Origin: Coriaria nepalensis
Taxonomy: Eukaryota > Streptophyta > Magnoliopsida > Cucurbitales > Coriariaceae
Direction of reading: 5' to 3'
Assembly (NCBI GenBank): GCA_027186245.1
Contig: CP114481.1
Coordinates: 48,019,501-48,083,500, forward strand
DNA: 64,000 nucleotides
Below, piece by piece: positions 38,240 through 52,800 of the stretch. The translations under genes and the position numbers were made by a program. A model generated the notes under the pieces. It saw nothing but the letters and a program-made list of their open reading frames with translations, was not told where the DNA came from and ran no database searches. How positions within the stretch are numbered: position 1 is the first letter of the stretch; every line of letters starts with the position of its first letter.

Positions 38240-39380
38240 GAAAGTGTGCATTCGTTTAACCTTAAAATCATTTCAATGAGTCAGTCCAAGTCAATAACTT
38301 ATTTCAAAGCAAGTCGAACGAATTCTATTTTTGCACTACAAACAGAAGTCTTGGGCATAACTTGCAAATGATCAATGCAAGGAAAGTGTCCATTCATTTA
38401 ACCTTAAAATCATTTCAATAAGTCATTTCAACTCAATATCTTCTTTCAAAGCAATTCGAACGAATTCGATTTTTGCACTACAAACACAAGTTTTGTGCAT
38501 AACTTGCAAATGATCAATGCAAAGAGAGTGTCCATTCGTTTAACCTTAAAATCATTTCAATGAGTCATTTCAACTCAATATCTTCTTTCAAAGCAATTCG
38601 AACGAATTTTATTTTTGCACTACAAACACAAGTTTTGTGCATAACTTGCAAATGATCAATGCAAGGAAACTGTGCATTCGTTTAACTTTAAAATCATTTC
38701 AATGAGTCATTCCAAGTGAATAACTTATTTCAAAGCAAGTCGAACGAATTCTATTTTTGCACTACGAACACAAGTTTTGTGCATAACTTGCAAATGATCA
38801 ATGCAAGGAAAGTGTGCATTCGTTAAACCTTAAAATCATTTCAATGAGTTATTTCAAGTCAATAACTTATTTCAAAGCAAGTCGAACGGATTCTATTTTT
38901 TCACTACAAACACAACTTTTGTGCATAATTTGCAAATGATCAATGCAAGGAAAGTGTGCATTCGTTAAACCTTAAAATCATTTCAATGAGTTATTTCAAG
39001 TGAATAACTTATTTCAAAGCAAGTCGAACGCATTCTATTTTTGCACTACAAACGCAAGTTTGGTGCATAACTTGCAAATGATCAATGCAAGGAAAGTGTG
39101 CATTCGTTTAAACTTAAAATCATTTCAATGAGTCATTTCAAGTCAATATCTTCTTTCAAAGCAAGTCGAACGAATTCTATTTTTGCACTACGAACACAAC
39201 TTTTGTGCATAACTTGCAAATGATCAATGCAAGGAAAGTGTGCATTCGTTTAACCTTAAAATCATTTCAATGAGTCATTCCAAGTCAATAACTTATTTCA
39301 AAGCAAGTGGAACGAATTCTATTTTTGCACTACAAACACAAGTTTTGTGCATAACTTGCAAATGATCAATGCAAGGAAAG
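38240..39380 (+). repeat. 8-monomer block duplicated at +1,562 bp, first copy
   Basis: 'tcagtccaagtc' (38,281/39,843), 'acagaagtcttgggc' (38,342/39,904), 'acgcaagtttggtgc' (39,052/40,614) and 'aagcaagtggaac' (39,301/40,863) all recur at +1,562 (11 x 142). A patch at about 38,670-38,810 disagrees between the copies, which looks like local conversion or a later exchange. Confidence 0.8.
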
Positions 39381-39894
39381 TGTCCTTTCGTTTAACCTTA
39401 AAATCATTTCAATGAGTCATTTCAAGTCAATATCTTCTTTCAAAGCAAGTCGAACGCATTCTATTTTTGCACTGCAAACACAAGTTTTGTGCATAACTTG
39501 CAAATGATCAATGCAAGGAAAGCGTCCATTCGTTTAACCTTAAAATCGTTTCAATGAGTCATTTCAACTCAATATCTTCTTTCAAAGCAATTCGAGCGAA
39601 TTCTATTTTTGCACTACAAACACAAGTCTTGTGCATAACTTGCATATGATCAATGCAAGGAAAGTGTGCATTCGTTTAACCTTAAAATCATTTCAATGAG
39701 TCATTTCAAGTCAATATCTTCTTTCAAAGCAAGTCGAATGCATTCTATTTTTGCACTGCAAACACAAGTTTTGTGCATAACTTGCAAATGATCAATGCAA
39801 GGAAAGTGTGCATTCGTTTAACCTTAAAATCATTTCAATGAGTCAGTCCAAGTCAATAACTTATTTCAAAGCAAGTCGAACGAATTCTATTTTT

Positions 39895-42800
39895 GCACTA
39901 CAAACAGAAGTCTTGGGCATAACTTGCAAATGATCAATGCAAGGAAAGTGTCCATTCATTTAACCTTAAAATCATTTCAATAAGTCATTTCAACTCAATA
40001 TCTTCTTTCAAAGCAATTCGAACGAATTCGATTTTTGCACTACAAACACAAGTTTTGTGCATAACTTGCAAATGATCAATGCAAAGAGAGTGTCCATTCG
40101 TTTAACCTTAAAATCATTTCAATGAGTCATTTCAACTCAATATCTTCTTTCAAAGCAATTCGAACGAATTTTATTTTTGCACTACAAACACAAGTTTTGT
40201 GCATAACTTGCAAATGATCAATGCAAGGAAAGTGTCCTTTCGTTTAACCTTAAAATCATTTCAATGAGTCATTTCAACTCAATATCTTTTTTCTAAGCAA
40301 TTCGAACGAATTCTATTTTTTCACTACAAACACAACTTTTGTGCATAACTTGCAAATGATCAATGCAAGGAAAGTGTGCATTCGTTAAACCTTAAAATCA
40401 TTTCAATGAGTTATTTCAAGTCAATAACTTATTTCAAAGCAAGTCGAACGAATTCTATTTTTTCACTACAAACACAACTTTTGTGCATAACTTGCAAATG
40501 ATCAATGCAAGGAAAGTGTGCATTCGTTAAACCTTAAAATCATTTCAATGAGTTATTTCAAGTGAATAACTTATTTCAAAGCAAGTCGAACGCATTCTAT
40601 TTTTGCACTACAAACGCAAGTTTGGTGCATAACTTGCAAATGATCAATGCAAGGAAAGTGTGCATTCGTTTAAACTTAAAATCATTTCAATGAGTCATTT
40701 CAAGTCAATATCTTCTTTCAAAGCAAGTCGAACGAATTCTATTTTTGCACTACGAACACAACTTTTGTGCATAACTTGCAAATGATCAATGCAAGGAAAG
40801 TGTGCATTCGTTTAACCTTAAAATCATTTCAATGAGTCATTCCAAGTCAATAACTTATTTCAAAGCAAGTGGAACGAATTCTATTTTTGCACTACAAACA
40901 CAAGTTTTGTGCATAACTTGCAAATGATCAATGCAAGGAAAGTGTCCATTCGTTTAACCCTAAAATCATTTCAATGAGTCTTTCCAAGTCAATAACTTAT
41001 GTCAAAGCAAGTCGAACGAATTCTAATTTTGCACTACAAACACAAGTTTTGTGCATAACTTGCAAATGATCAATGCAAAGAAAGTGTCCTTTCGTTTAAC
41101 CTTAAAATCATTTCAATGAGTCATTTCAACTCAATACCTTCTTTCAAAGCAATTCGAACGAATTCTATTTTTTCACTACAAACACAACTTTTGTGCATAA
41201 CTTGCAAATGATCAGTGCAAGGAAAGTGTGCATTCGTTTAACCTTAAAATCACTTCAATCAGTCATTTCAAGTGAATAACTTATTTCAAAGCAAGTCGAA
41301 CGCATTCTATTTTGGCACTACAAACACAAGTTTTGTGCATAACTTGCAAATGATCAATGCAAGGAAAGTGTCCATTCGTTTAACCTTGAAATCATTTGAA
41401 TGAGTCATTTCAACTCAATATCTTCTTTCTAAGCAATTCGAACGAATTCTATTTTTTCACTACAAACACAAGTTTTGTGCATAAGTTGCAAATGATCAAT
41501 GAAAGGAAAGTGTGCATTCGTTTAACCTTAAAATCATTTCATTGACTCATTTCAAGTCAATATCTTCTTTCAAAGCAAGTCGAACGCATTCTATTTTTGC
41601 ACTACAAACACAAGTTTTGAGCATAACTTGCAAATGATCAATGCAAGGAAAGTGTCCAATCGTTTAACCTTAAAATCATATTAATGAGTCATTTCAACTC
41701 AATATCTTCTTTCAAAGCAATTCGAACGAATTCTACTTTTGCACTACAAACATAAGTTTTGTGCATAACTTGCAAATGATCAATGCAAGGAAAGTGTGCA
41801 TTCGTTTAACCTTAAAATCATTTCAATGAGTCATTTCAACTCAATATCTTCTTTCAAAGCAATTCGAACGAATTTTATTTTTGCACTACAAACACAAGTT
41901 TTGTGCATAACTTGCAAATGATCAATGCAAGGAAAGTGTGCATTCGTTTAACCTTAAAATCATTTCAATGAGTCATTTCAACTCAATATCTTCTTTCAAA
42001 GCAATTCGAACGAATTGTATTTTTTCACTACAAATACAACTTTTGTGCATAACTTGCAAATGATCAATGCAAGGAAAGTGTGCATTCGTTTAACCATAAA
42101 ATCATTTCAATGAGTCATTTCAACTCAATATCTTCTTTCAAAGCAATTTGAAAGAATTGTATTTTTTCACTACAAATACAACTTTTGTGCATAACTTGCA
42201 AATGATCAATGCAAGGAAAGTGTGCATTCGTTTAACCTTAAAATCATTTCATTGAGTCATTTCAAGTCAATATCTTCTTTCAAAGCAAGTCGAACGCATT
42301 CTATTTTTGCACTACAAACACAAGTTTTGTGCATAACTTGCAAATGATCAATGCAAGGAAAGTGTCCATTCGTTTAACCTTAAAATCATTTCAATGAGTC
42401 ATTTCAACTCAATATCTTCTTTCAAAGCAATTCGAACGAATTCTATTTTTTCACTACAAATACAGCTTTTGTGCATAACTTGCAAATGATCAATGCAAGG
42501 AAACTGTGCATTCGTTTAACCTTAAAATCATTTCATTGAGTCATTTCAAGTCAATATCTTCTTTCAAAGCAAGTCGAACGCATTCTATTTTTGCACTACA
42601 AACACAAGTTTTGTGCATAACTTGGAAATGATCAATGCAAGGAAAGTGTCCATTCGTTTAACCTTAAAATCATTTCAATGAGTCATTTCAACTCAATATC
42701 TTCTTTCAAAGCAATTCGAACGAATTCTATTTTTTCACTACAAATACAGCTTTTGTGCATAACTTGCAAATGATCAATGCAAGGAAAGTGTGCATTCGTT

Positions 42801-43444
42801 TAACCTTAAAATCATTTCATTGAGTCATTTCAAGTCAATATCTTCTTTCAAAGCAAGTCGAACGCATTCTATTTTTTCACTACAAACACAAGTTTTGTGC
42901 ATGACTTGCAAATGATCAATGCAAGGAAAGTGTCCAATCGTTTAACCTTAAAATCATATTAATGAGTCATTTCAACTCAATATCTTCTTTCAAAGCAATT
43001 CGAACGAATTCTATTTTTGCACTACAAACACAAGTTTTGTGCATAACTTGCAAATGATCAATGCAAGGAAAGTGTCCATTCGTTTAACCTTAAAATCATT
43101 TCAATGAGTCTTTCCAAGTCAATAACTTATGTCAAAGCAAGTCGAACGAATTCTAATTTTGCACTACAAACACAAGTTTTGTGCATAACTTGCAAATGAT
43201 CAATGCAAAGAAAGTGTCCTTTCGTTTAACCTTAAAATCATTTCAATGAGTCATTTCAACTCAATATCTTCTTTCAAAGCAATTCGAACGAATTCTATTT
43301 TTTCACTACAAACACAACTTTTGTGCATAACTTGCAAATGATCAGTGCAAGGAAAGTGTGCATTCGTTTAACCTTAAAATCACTTCAATCAGTCATTTCA
43401 AGTGAATAACTTATTTCAAAGCAAGTCGAACGCATTCTATTTTG
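39895..43444 (+). repeat. 25-monomer unit (3,550 bp), copy E1
   Basis: Markers recur at +3,550 (25 x 142): 'acagaagtcttgggc' 39,904/43,454, 'gtggaacg' 40,869/44,419, 'tgagtctttcc' 40,975/44,525, 'ttttgagcataac' ~41,626/45,176. The unit starts and ends inside a monomer: at 43,445 a 'tattttggcactac' left half joins a 'aaacagaagtc' right half. The unit includes the alternating type a/b dimers at 42.2-42.9 kb. Confidence 0.87.
42240..42910 (+). repeat. Alternating a/b dimer substructure (284 bp)
   Basis: Type b ('attgagtcatttcaagtc', 'agtcgaacgcattc', followed by 'gtgtccattcg') and type a ('aatgagtcatttcaactc', 'attcgaacgaattc', 'tacagcttttg') alternate: b near 42,287, a near 42,431, b near 42,571, a near 42,715, b near 42,855. 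The linkage of several distant positions defines a 284-bp dimer. Type b lacks EcoRI. Similar dimers lie near 45.7-46.2 and 53.6-54.9 kb. Confidence 0.8.
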
Positions 43445-46400
43445 GCACTACAAACAGAAGTCTTGGGCATAACTTGCAAATGATCAATGCAAGGAAAGTG
43501 TCCATTCATTTAACCTTAAAATCATTTCAATAAGTCATTTCAACTCAATATCTTCTTTCAAAGCAATTCGAACGAATTCGATTTTTGCACTACAAACACA
43601 AGTTTTGTGCATAACTTGCAAATGATCAATGCAAAGAGAGTGTCCATTCGTTTAACCTTAAAATCATTTCAATGAGTCATTTCAACTCAATATCTTCTTT
43701 CAAAGCAATTCGAACGAATTTTATTTTTGCACTACAAACACAAGTTTTGTGCATAACTTGCAAATGATCAATGCAAGGAAAGTGTCCTTTCGTTTAACCT
43801 TAAAATCATTTCAATGAGTCATTTCAACTCAATATCTTCTTTCTAAGCAATTCGAACGAATTCTATTTTTTCACTACAAACACAACTTTTGTGCATAACT
43901 TGCAAATGATCAATGCAAGGAAAGTGTGCATTCGTTAAACTTTAAAATCATTTCAATGAGTTATTTCAAGTCAATAACTTATTTCAAAGCAAGTCGAACG
44001 AATTCTATTTTTTCACTACAAACACAACTTTTGTGCATAACTTGCAAATGATCAATGCAAGGAAAGTGTGCATTCGTTAAACCTTAAAATCATTTCAATG
44101 AGTTATTTCAAGTGAATAACTTATTTCAAAGCAAGTCGAACGCATTCTATTTTTGCACTACAAACGCAAGTTTGGTGCATAACTTGCAAATGATCAATGC
44201 AAGGAAAGTGTGCATTCGTTTAAACTTAAAATCATTTCAATGAGTCATTTCGAGTCAATATCTTCTTTCAAAGCAAGTCGAACGAATTCTATTTTTGCAC
44301 TACGAACACAACTTTTGTGCATAACTTGCAAATGATCAATGCAAGGAAAGTGTGCATTCGTTTAACCTTAAAATCATTTCAATGAGTCATTCCAAGTCAA
44401 TAACTTATTTCAAAGCAAGTGGAACGAATTCTATTTTTGCACTACAAACACAAGTTTTGTGCATAACTTGCAAATGATCAATGCAAGGAAAGTGTCCATT
44501 CGTTTAACCCTAAAATCATTTCAATGAGTCTTTCCAAGTCAATACCTTATGTCAAAGCAAGTCGAACGAATTCTAATTTTGCACTACAAACACAAGTTTT
44601 GTGCATAACTTGCAAATGATCAATGCAAAGAAAGTGTCCTTTCGTTTAACCTTAAAATCATTTCAATGAGTCATTTCAACTCAATACCTTCTTTCAAAGC
44701 AATTCGAACGAATTCTATTTTTTCACTACAAACACAACTTTTGTGCATAACTTGCAAATGATCAGTGCAAGGAAAGTGTGCATTCGTTTAACCTTAAAAT
44801 CACTTCAATCAGTCATTTCAAGTGAATAACTTATTTCAAAGCAAGTCGAACGCATTCTATTTTGGCACTACAAACACAAGTTTTGTGCATAACTTGCAAA
44901 TGATCAATGCAAGGAAAGTGTCCATTCGTTTAACCTTGAAATCATTTGAATGAGTCATTTCAACTCAATATCTTCTTTCTAAGCAATTCGAACGAATTCT
45001 ATTTTTTCACTACAAACACAAGTTTTGTGCATAAGTTGCAAATGATCAATGAAAGGAAAGTGTGCATTCGTTTAACCTTAAAATCATTTCATTGACTCAT
45101 TTCAAGTCAATATCTTCTTTCAAAGCAAGTCGAACGCATTCTATTTTTGCACTACAAACACAAGTTTTGAGCATAACTTGCAAATGATCAATGCAAGGAA
45201 AGTGTCCAATCGTTTAACCTTAAAATCATATTAATGAGTCATTTCAACTCAATATCTTCTTTCAAAGCAATTCGAACGAATTCTACTTTTGCACTACAAA
45301 CATAAGTTTTGTGCATAACTTGCAAATGATCAATGCAAGGAAAGTGTGCATTCGTTTAACCTTAAAATCATTTCAATGAGTCATTTCAACTCAATATCTT
45401 CTTTCAAAGCAATTTGAACGAATTTTATTTTTGCACTACAAACACAAGTTTTGTGCATAACTTGCAAATGATCAATGCAAGGAAAGTGTGCATTCGTTTA
45501 ACCTTAAAATCATTTCAATGAGTCATTTCAACTCAATATCTTCTTTCAAAGCAATTCGAACGAATTGTATTTTTTCACTACAAATACAACTTTTGTGCAT
45601 AACTTGCAAATGATCAATGCAAGGAAAGTGTCCATTCGTTTAACCTTAAAATCATTTCAATGAGTCATTTCAACTCAATATCTTCTTTCAAAGCAATTCG
45701 AACGAATTCTATTTTTTCACTACAAATACAGCTTTTGTGCATAACTTGCAAATGATCAATGCAAGGAAACTGTGCATTCGTTTAACCTTAAAATCATTTC
45801 ATTGAGTCATTTCAAGTCAATATCTTCTTTCAAAGCAAGTCGAAAGCATTCTATTTTTGCACTACAAACACAAGTTTTGTGCATAACTTGGAAATGATCA
45901 ATGCAAGGAAAGTGTCCATTCGTTTAACCTTAAAATCATTTCAATGAGTCATTTCAACTCAATATCTTCTTTCAAAGCAATTCGAACGAATTCTATTTTT
46001 TCACTACAAATACAGCTTTTGTGCATAACTTGCAAATGATCAATGCAAGGAAAGTGTGCATTCGTTTAACCTTAAAATCATTTCATTGAGTCATTTCAAG
46101 TCAATATCTTCTTTCAAAGCAAGTCGAACGCATTCTATTTTTGCACTACAAACACAAGTTTTGTGCATGACTTGCAAATGATCAATGCAAGGAAAGTGTC
46201 CAATCGTTTAACCTTAAAATCATATTAATGAGTCATTTCAACTCAATATCTTCTTTCAAAGCAATTCGAACGAATTCTATTTTTGCACTACAAACACAAG
46301 TTTTGTGCATAACTTGCAAATGATCAATGCAAGGAAAGTGTCCATTCGTTTAACCTTAAAATCATTTCAATGAGTCTTTCCAAGTCAATAACTTATGTCA

Positions 46401-46710
46401 AAGCAAGTCGAACGAATTCTAATTTTGCACTACAAACACAAGTTTTGTGCATAACTTGCAAATGATCAATGCAAAGAAAGTGTCCTTTCGTTTAACCTTA
46501 AAATCATTTCAATGAGTCATTTCAACTCAATATCTTCTTTCAAAGCAATTCGAACGAATTCTATTTTTTCACTACAAACACAACTTTTGTGCATAACTTG
46601 CAAATGATCAGTGCAAGGAAAGTGTGCATTCGTTTAACCTTAAAATCACTTCAATCAGTCATTTCAAGTGAATAACTTATTTCAAAGCAAGTCGAACGCA
46701 TTCTATTTTG
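43445..46710 (+). repeat. 25-monomer unit E, copy E2 (3,266 bp, two monomers shorter)
   Basis: Follows E1 at +3,550 up to about 45,610 and at +3,266 after that ('tacagctttt' 42,461/45,727; 'tgagtctttcc' 43,105/46,371). It therefore lacks 284 bp, exactly two monomers. The missing pair includes the E1 monomers with 'aaccataaaatc' and 'tttgaaagaattg' near 42,090-42,160. Confidence 0.85.
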
Positions 46711-49700
46711 GCACTACAAACACAAGTTTTGTGCATAACTTGCAAATGATCAATGTAAGGAAAGTGTCCAATCGTTTAACCTTAAAATCATATTAATGAG
46801 TCATTTCAACTCAATATCTTCTTTCAAAGCAATTCGAACGAATTCTATTTTTGCACTACAAACATAAGTTTTGTGCATAACTTGCAAATGATCAATGCAA
46901 GGAAAGTGTGCATTCGTTTAACCTTAAAATCATTTCAATGAGTCATTTCAACTCAATATCTTCTTTCAAAGCAATTCGAACGAATTTTATTTTTGCACTA
47001 CAAACACAAGTTTTGTGCATAACTTGCAAATGATCAATGCAAGGAAAGTGTGCATTCGTTTAACCTTAAAATCATTTCAATGAGTCATTTCAACTCAATA
47101 TCTTCTTTCAAAGCAATTCGAACGAATTGTATTTTTTCACTACAAATACAACTTTTGTGCATAACTTGCAAATGATCAATGCAAGGAAAGTGTGCATTCG
47201 TTTAACCTTAAAATCATTTCAATGAGTCATTTCAACTCAATATCTTCTTTCAAAGCAATTCGAACGAATTGTATTTTTTCACTACAAATACAACTTTTGT
47301 GCATAACTTGCAAATGATCAATGCAAGGAAAGTGTGCATTCGTTTAACCTTAAAATCATTTCATTGAGTCATTTCAAGTCAATATCTTCTTTCAAAGCAA
47401 GTCGAACGCATTCTATTTTTGCACTACAAACACAAGTTTTGTGCATAACTTGCAAATGATCAATGCAAGGAAAGTGTTCATTCGTTTAACCTTAAAATCA
47501 TTTCAATGAGTCTTTCCAAGTCAATAACTTATGTCAAAGCAAGTCGAACGAATTCTAATTTTGCACTACAAACACAAGTTTTGTGCATAACTTGCAAATG
47601 ATCAATGCAAGGAAAGTGTCCATTCGTTTAACCTTAAAATCATTTGAATGAGTCATTTCAACTCAATATCTTCTTTCTAAGCAATTCGAACGAATTCTAT
47701 TTTTTCACTACAAACACAAGTTTTGTGCATAAGTTGCAAATGATCAATGAAAGGAAAGTGTGCATTCGTTTAACCTTAAAATCATTTCATTGAGTCATTT
47801 CAAGTCAATATCTTCTTTCAAAGCAAGTCGAACGCATTCTATTTTTGCACTACAAACACAAGTTTTGTGCATAACTTGCAAATGATCAATGTAAGGAAAG
47901 TGTCCAATCGTTTAACCTTAAAATCATATTAATGAGTCATTTCAACTCAATATCTTCTTTCAAAGCAATTCGAACGAATTCTATTTTTGCACTACAAACA
48001 TAAGTTTTGTGCATAACTTGCAAATGATCAATGCAAGGAAAGTGTGCATTCGTTTAACCTTAAAATCATTTCAATGAGTCATTTCAACTCAATATCTTCT
48101 TTCAAAGCAATTCGAACGAATTTTATTTTTGCACTACAAACACAAGTTTTGTGCATAACTTGCAAATGATCAATGCAAGGAAAGTGTGCATTCGTTTAAC
48201 CTTAAAATCATTTCAATGAGTCATTTCAACTCAATATCTTCTTTCAAAGCAATTCGAACGAATTGTATTTTTTCACTACAAATACAACTTTTGTGCATAA
48301 CTTGCAAATGATCAATGCAAGGAAAGTGTGAATTCGTTTAACCTTAAAATCATTTCAATGAGTCATTTCAACTCAATATCTTCTTTCAAAGCAATTCGAA
48401 CGAATTGTATTTTTTCACTACAAATACAACTTTTGTGCATAACTTGCAAATGATCAATGCAAGGAAAGTGTGCATTCGTTTAACCTTAAAATCATTTCAT
48501 TGAGTCATTTCAAGTCAATATCTTCTTTCAAAGCAAGTCGAACGCATTCTATTTTTGCACTACAAACACAAGTTTTGTGCATAACTTGCAAATGATCATT
48601 GCAAGGAAAGTGTCCATTCGTTTAACCTTAAAATCATTTCAATGAGTCATTTCAACTCAATATCTTCTTTCAAAGCAATTCGAACGAATTCTATTTTTTC
48701 ACTACAAATACAGCTTTTGTGCATAACTTGCAAATGATCAATGCAAGGAAACTGTGCATTCGTTTAACCTTAAAATCATTTCAATGAGTCATTTCAACCC
48801 AATAATTTACTTCAAAGCAAGTCGAACGCATTCTATTTTTGCACTACAAACACAAGTTTTGTGCATCACTTGCAAATGATCAATGCAAGGAAAGTGTCCA
48901 TTCGTTTAACCTTAACATCATTTCAATGAGTCATTTCAACTCAATATCTTCTTTCAAAGCAATTCGAACGAATTCTATTTTTTCACTACAAACACAACTT
49001 TTGTGCATAACTTGCAAATGATCAATGCAAGGAAAGTGTGCATTCGTTTAACCTTAAAATCATTTCAATGAGTCATTTCAACTCAATAATTTACTTCAAA
49101 GCAAGTCGAACGCATTCTATTTTTGCACTACAAACACAAGTTTTGTGCATCACTTGCAAATGATCAATGCAAGGAAAGTGTCCATTCGTTTAACCTTAAC
49201 ATCATTTCAATGAGTCATTTCAACTCAATATCTTCTTTCTAAGCAATTCGAACGCATTCTATTTTTTCACTACAAACACAAGTTTTGTGCATAAGTTCCA
49301 AATGATCAATGAAAGAAAAGTGTGCATTCGTTTAACCTTAAAATCATTTCATTGAGTCATTTCAAGTCAATATCTTCTTTCAAAGCAAGTCGAACGCATT
49401 CTATTTTTGCACTACAAACACAAGTTTTGTGTATAACTTGCAAATGATCAATGCAAGGAAAGTGTCCATTCGTTTAACCTTAAAATCATTTCAATGAGTC
49501 ATTTCAACTCAATATCTTCTTTCAAAGCAATTCGAACGAATTCTATTTTTGCACTACAAACACAAGTTTTGTGCATAACTTGCAAATGATCAATGCAAGG
49601 AAAGTGTGCATTCGTTTAACCTTAAAATCATTTCAATGAGTCATTTCAACTCAATATCTTCTTTCAAAGCAATACGAACGAATTTTATTTTTGCACTACA

Positions 49701-49859
49701 AACACAAGTTTTGTGCATAACTTGCAAATGATCAATGCAAAGAAAGTGTGCATTCGTTTAACCTTAAAATCATTTCAATGAGTCATTTCAACTCAATATC
49801 TTCTTTCAAAGCAATTCGAACGAATTCTATTTTTTCACTACAGATACAACTTTTGTGCA
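46310..49859 (+). repeat. 25-monomer unit (3,550 bp), copy F1
   Basis: Markers recur at +3,550: 'tgagtctttcc' 46,371/49,921 and 47,507/51,057, 'caatgtaagg' ~46,751/50,301, 'gtgtgaattcg' ~48,327/51,877, 'aaccttaacatc' and 'aataatttacttc' near 48.8-49.2 kb/52.35-52.75 kb. The first 400 bp overlap the end of E2, so the E and F events used overlapping register. Confidence 0.9.
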
Positions 49860-52800
49860 TAACTTGCAAATGATCAATGCAAGGAAAGTGTCCATTCGTT
49901 TAACCTTAAAATCATTTCAATGAGTCTTTCCAAGTCAATAACTTATGTCAAAGCAAGTCGAACGAATTCTAATTTTGCACTACAAACACAAGTTTTGTGC
50001 ATAACTTGCAAATGATCAATGCAAAGAAAGTGTCCTTTCGTTTAACCTTAAAATCATTTCAATGAGTCATTTCAACTCAATATCTTCTTTCAAAGCAATT
50101 CGAACGAATTCTATTTTTTCACTACAAACACAACTTTTGTGCATAACTTGCAAATGATCAGTGCAAGGAAAGTGTGCATTCGTTTAACCTTAAAATCACT
50201 TCAATCAGTCATTTCAAGTGAATAACTTATTTCAAAGCAAGTCGAACGCATTCTATTTTGGCACTACAAACACAAGTTTTGTGCATAACTTGCAAATGAT
50301 CAATGTAAGGAAAGTGTCCAATCGTTTAACCTTAAAATCATATTAATGAGTCATTTCAACTCAATATCTTCTTTCAAAGCAATTCGAACGAATTCTATTT
50401 TTGCACTACAAACATAAGTTTTGTGCATAACTTGCAAATGATCAATGCAAGGAAAGTGTGCATTCGTTTAACCTTAAAATCATTTCAATGAGTCATTTCA
50501 ACTCAATATCTTCTTTCAAAGCAATTCGAACGAATTTTATTTTTGCACTACAAACACAAGTTTTGTGCATAACTTGCAAATGATCAATGCAAGGAAAGTG
50601 TGCATTCGTTTAACCTTAAAATCATTTCAATGAGTCATTTCAACTCAATATCTTCTTTCAAAGCAATTCGAACGAATTGTATTTTTTCACTACAAATACA
50701 ACTTTTGTGCATAACTTGCAAATGATCAATGCAAGGAAAGTGTGCATTCGTTTAACCTTAAAATCATTTCAATGAGTCATTTCAACTCAATATCTTCTTT
50801 CAAAGCAATTCGAACGAATTGTATTTTTTCACTACAAATACAACTTTTGTGCATAACTTGCAAATGATCAATGCAAGGAAAGTGTGCATTCGTTTAACCT
50901 TAAAATCATTTCATTGAGTCATTTCAAGTCAATATCTTCTTTCAAAGCAAGTCGAACGCATTCTATTTTTGCACTACAAACACAAGTTTTGTGCATAACT
51001 TGCAAATGATCAATGCAAGGAAAGTGTCCATTCGTTTAACCTTAAAATCATTTCAATGAGTCTTTCCAAGTCAATAACTTATGTCAAAGCAAGTCGAACG
51101 AATTCTAATTTTGCACTACAAACACAAGTTTTGTGCATAACTTGCAAATGATCAATGCAAGGAAAGTGTCCATTCGTTTAACCTTAAAATCATTTGAATG
51201 AGTCATTTCAACTCAATATCTTCTTTCTAAGCAATTCGAACGAATTCTATTTTTTCACTACAAACACAAGTTTTGTGCATAAGTTGCAAATGATCAATGA
51301 AAGGAAAGTGTGCATTCGTTTAACCTTAAAATCATTTCATTGAGTCATTTCAAGTCAATATCTTCTTTCAAAGCAAGTCGAACGCATTCTATTTTTGCAC
51401 TACAAACACAAGTTTTGTGCATAACTTGCAAATGATCAATGTAAGGAAAGTGTCCAATCGTTTAACCTTAAAATCATATTAATGAGTCATTTCAACTCAA
51501 TATCTTCTTTCAAAGCAATTCGAACGAATTCTATTTTTGCACTACAAACATAAGTTTTGTGCATAACTTGCAAATGATCAATGCAAGGAAAGTGTGCATT
51601 CGTTTAACCTTAAAATCATTTCAATGAGTCATTTCAACTCAATATCTTCTTTCAAAGCAATTCGAACGAATTTTATTTTTGCACTACAAACACAAGTTTT
51701 GTGCATAACTTGCAAATGATCAATGCAAGGAAAGTGTGCATTCGTTTAACCTTAAAATCATTTCAATGAGTCATTTCAACTCAATATCTTCTTTCAAAGC
51801 AATTCGAACGAATTGTATTTTTTCACTACAAATACAACTTTTGTGCATAACTTGCAAATGATCAATGCAAGGAAAGTGTGAATTCGTTTAACCTTAAAAT
51901 CATTTCAATGAGTCATTTCAACTCAATATCTTCTTTCAAAGCAATTCGAACGAATTGTATTTTTTCACTACAAATACAACTTTTGTGCATAACTTGCAAA
52001 TGATCAATGCAAGGAAAGTGTGCATTCGTTTAACCTTAAAATCATTTCATTGAGTCATTTCAAGTCAATATCTTCTTTCAAAGCAAGTCGAACGCATTCT
52101 ATTTTTGCACTACAAACACAAGTTTTGTGCATAACTTGCAAATGATCATTGCAAGGAAAGTGTCCATTCGTTTAACCTTAAAATCATTTCAATGAGTCAT
52201 TTCAACTCAATATCTTCTTTCAAAGCAATTCGAACGAATTCTATTTTTTCACTACAAATACAGCTTTTGTGCATAACTTGCAAATGATCAATGCAAGGAA
52301 ACTGTGCATTCGTTTAACCTTAAAATCATTTCAATGAGTCATTTCAACCCAATAATTTACTTCAAAGCAAGTCGAACGCATTCTATTTTTGCACTACAAA
52401 CACAAGTTTTGTGCATCACTTGCAAATGATCAATGCAAGGAAAGTGTCCATTCGTTTAACCTTAACATCATTTCAATGAGTCATTTCAACTCAATATCTT
52501 CTTTCAAAGCAATTCGAACGAATTCTATTTTTTCACTACAAACACAACTTTTGTGCATAACTTGCAAATGATCAATGCAAGGAAAGTGTGCATTCGTTTA
52601 ACCTTAAAATCATTTCAATGAGTCATTTCAACTCAATAATTTACTTCAAAGCAAGTCGAACGCATTCTATTTTTGCACTACAAACACAAGTTTTGTGCAT
52701 CACTTGCAAATGATCAATGCAAGGAAAGTGTCCATTCGTTTAACCTTAACATCATTTCAATGAGTCATTTCAACTCAATATCTTCTTTCTAAGCAATTCG

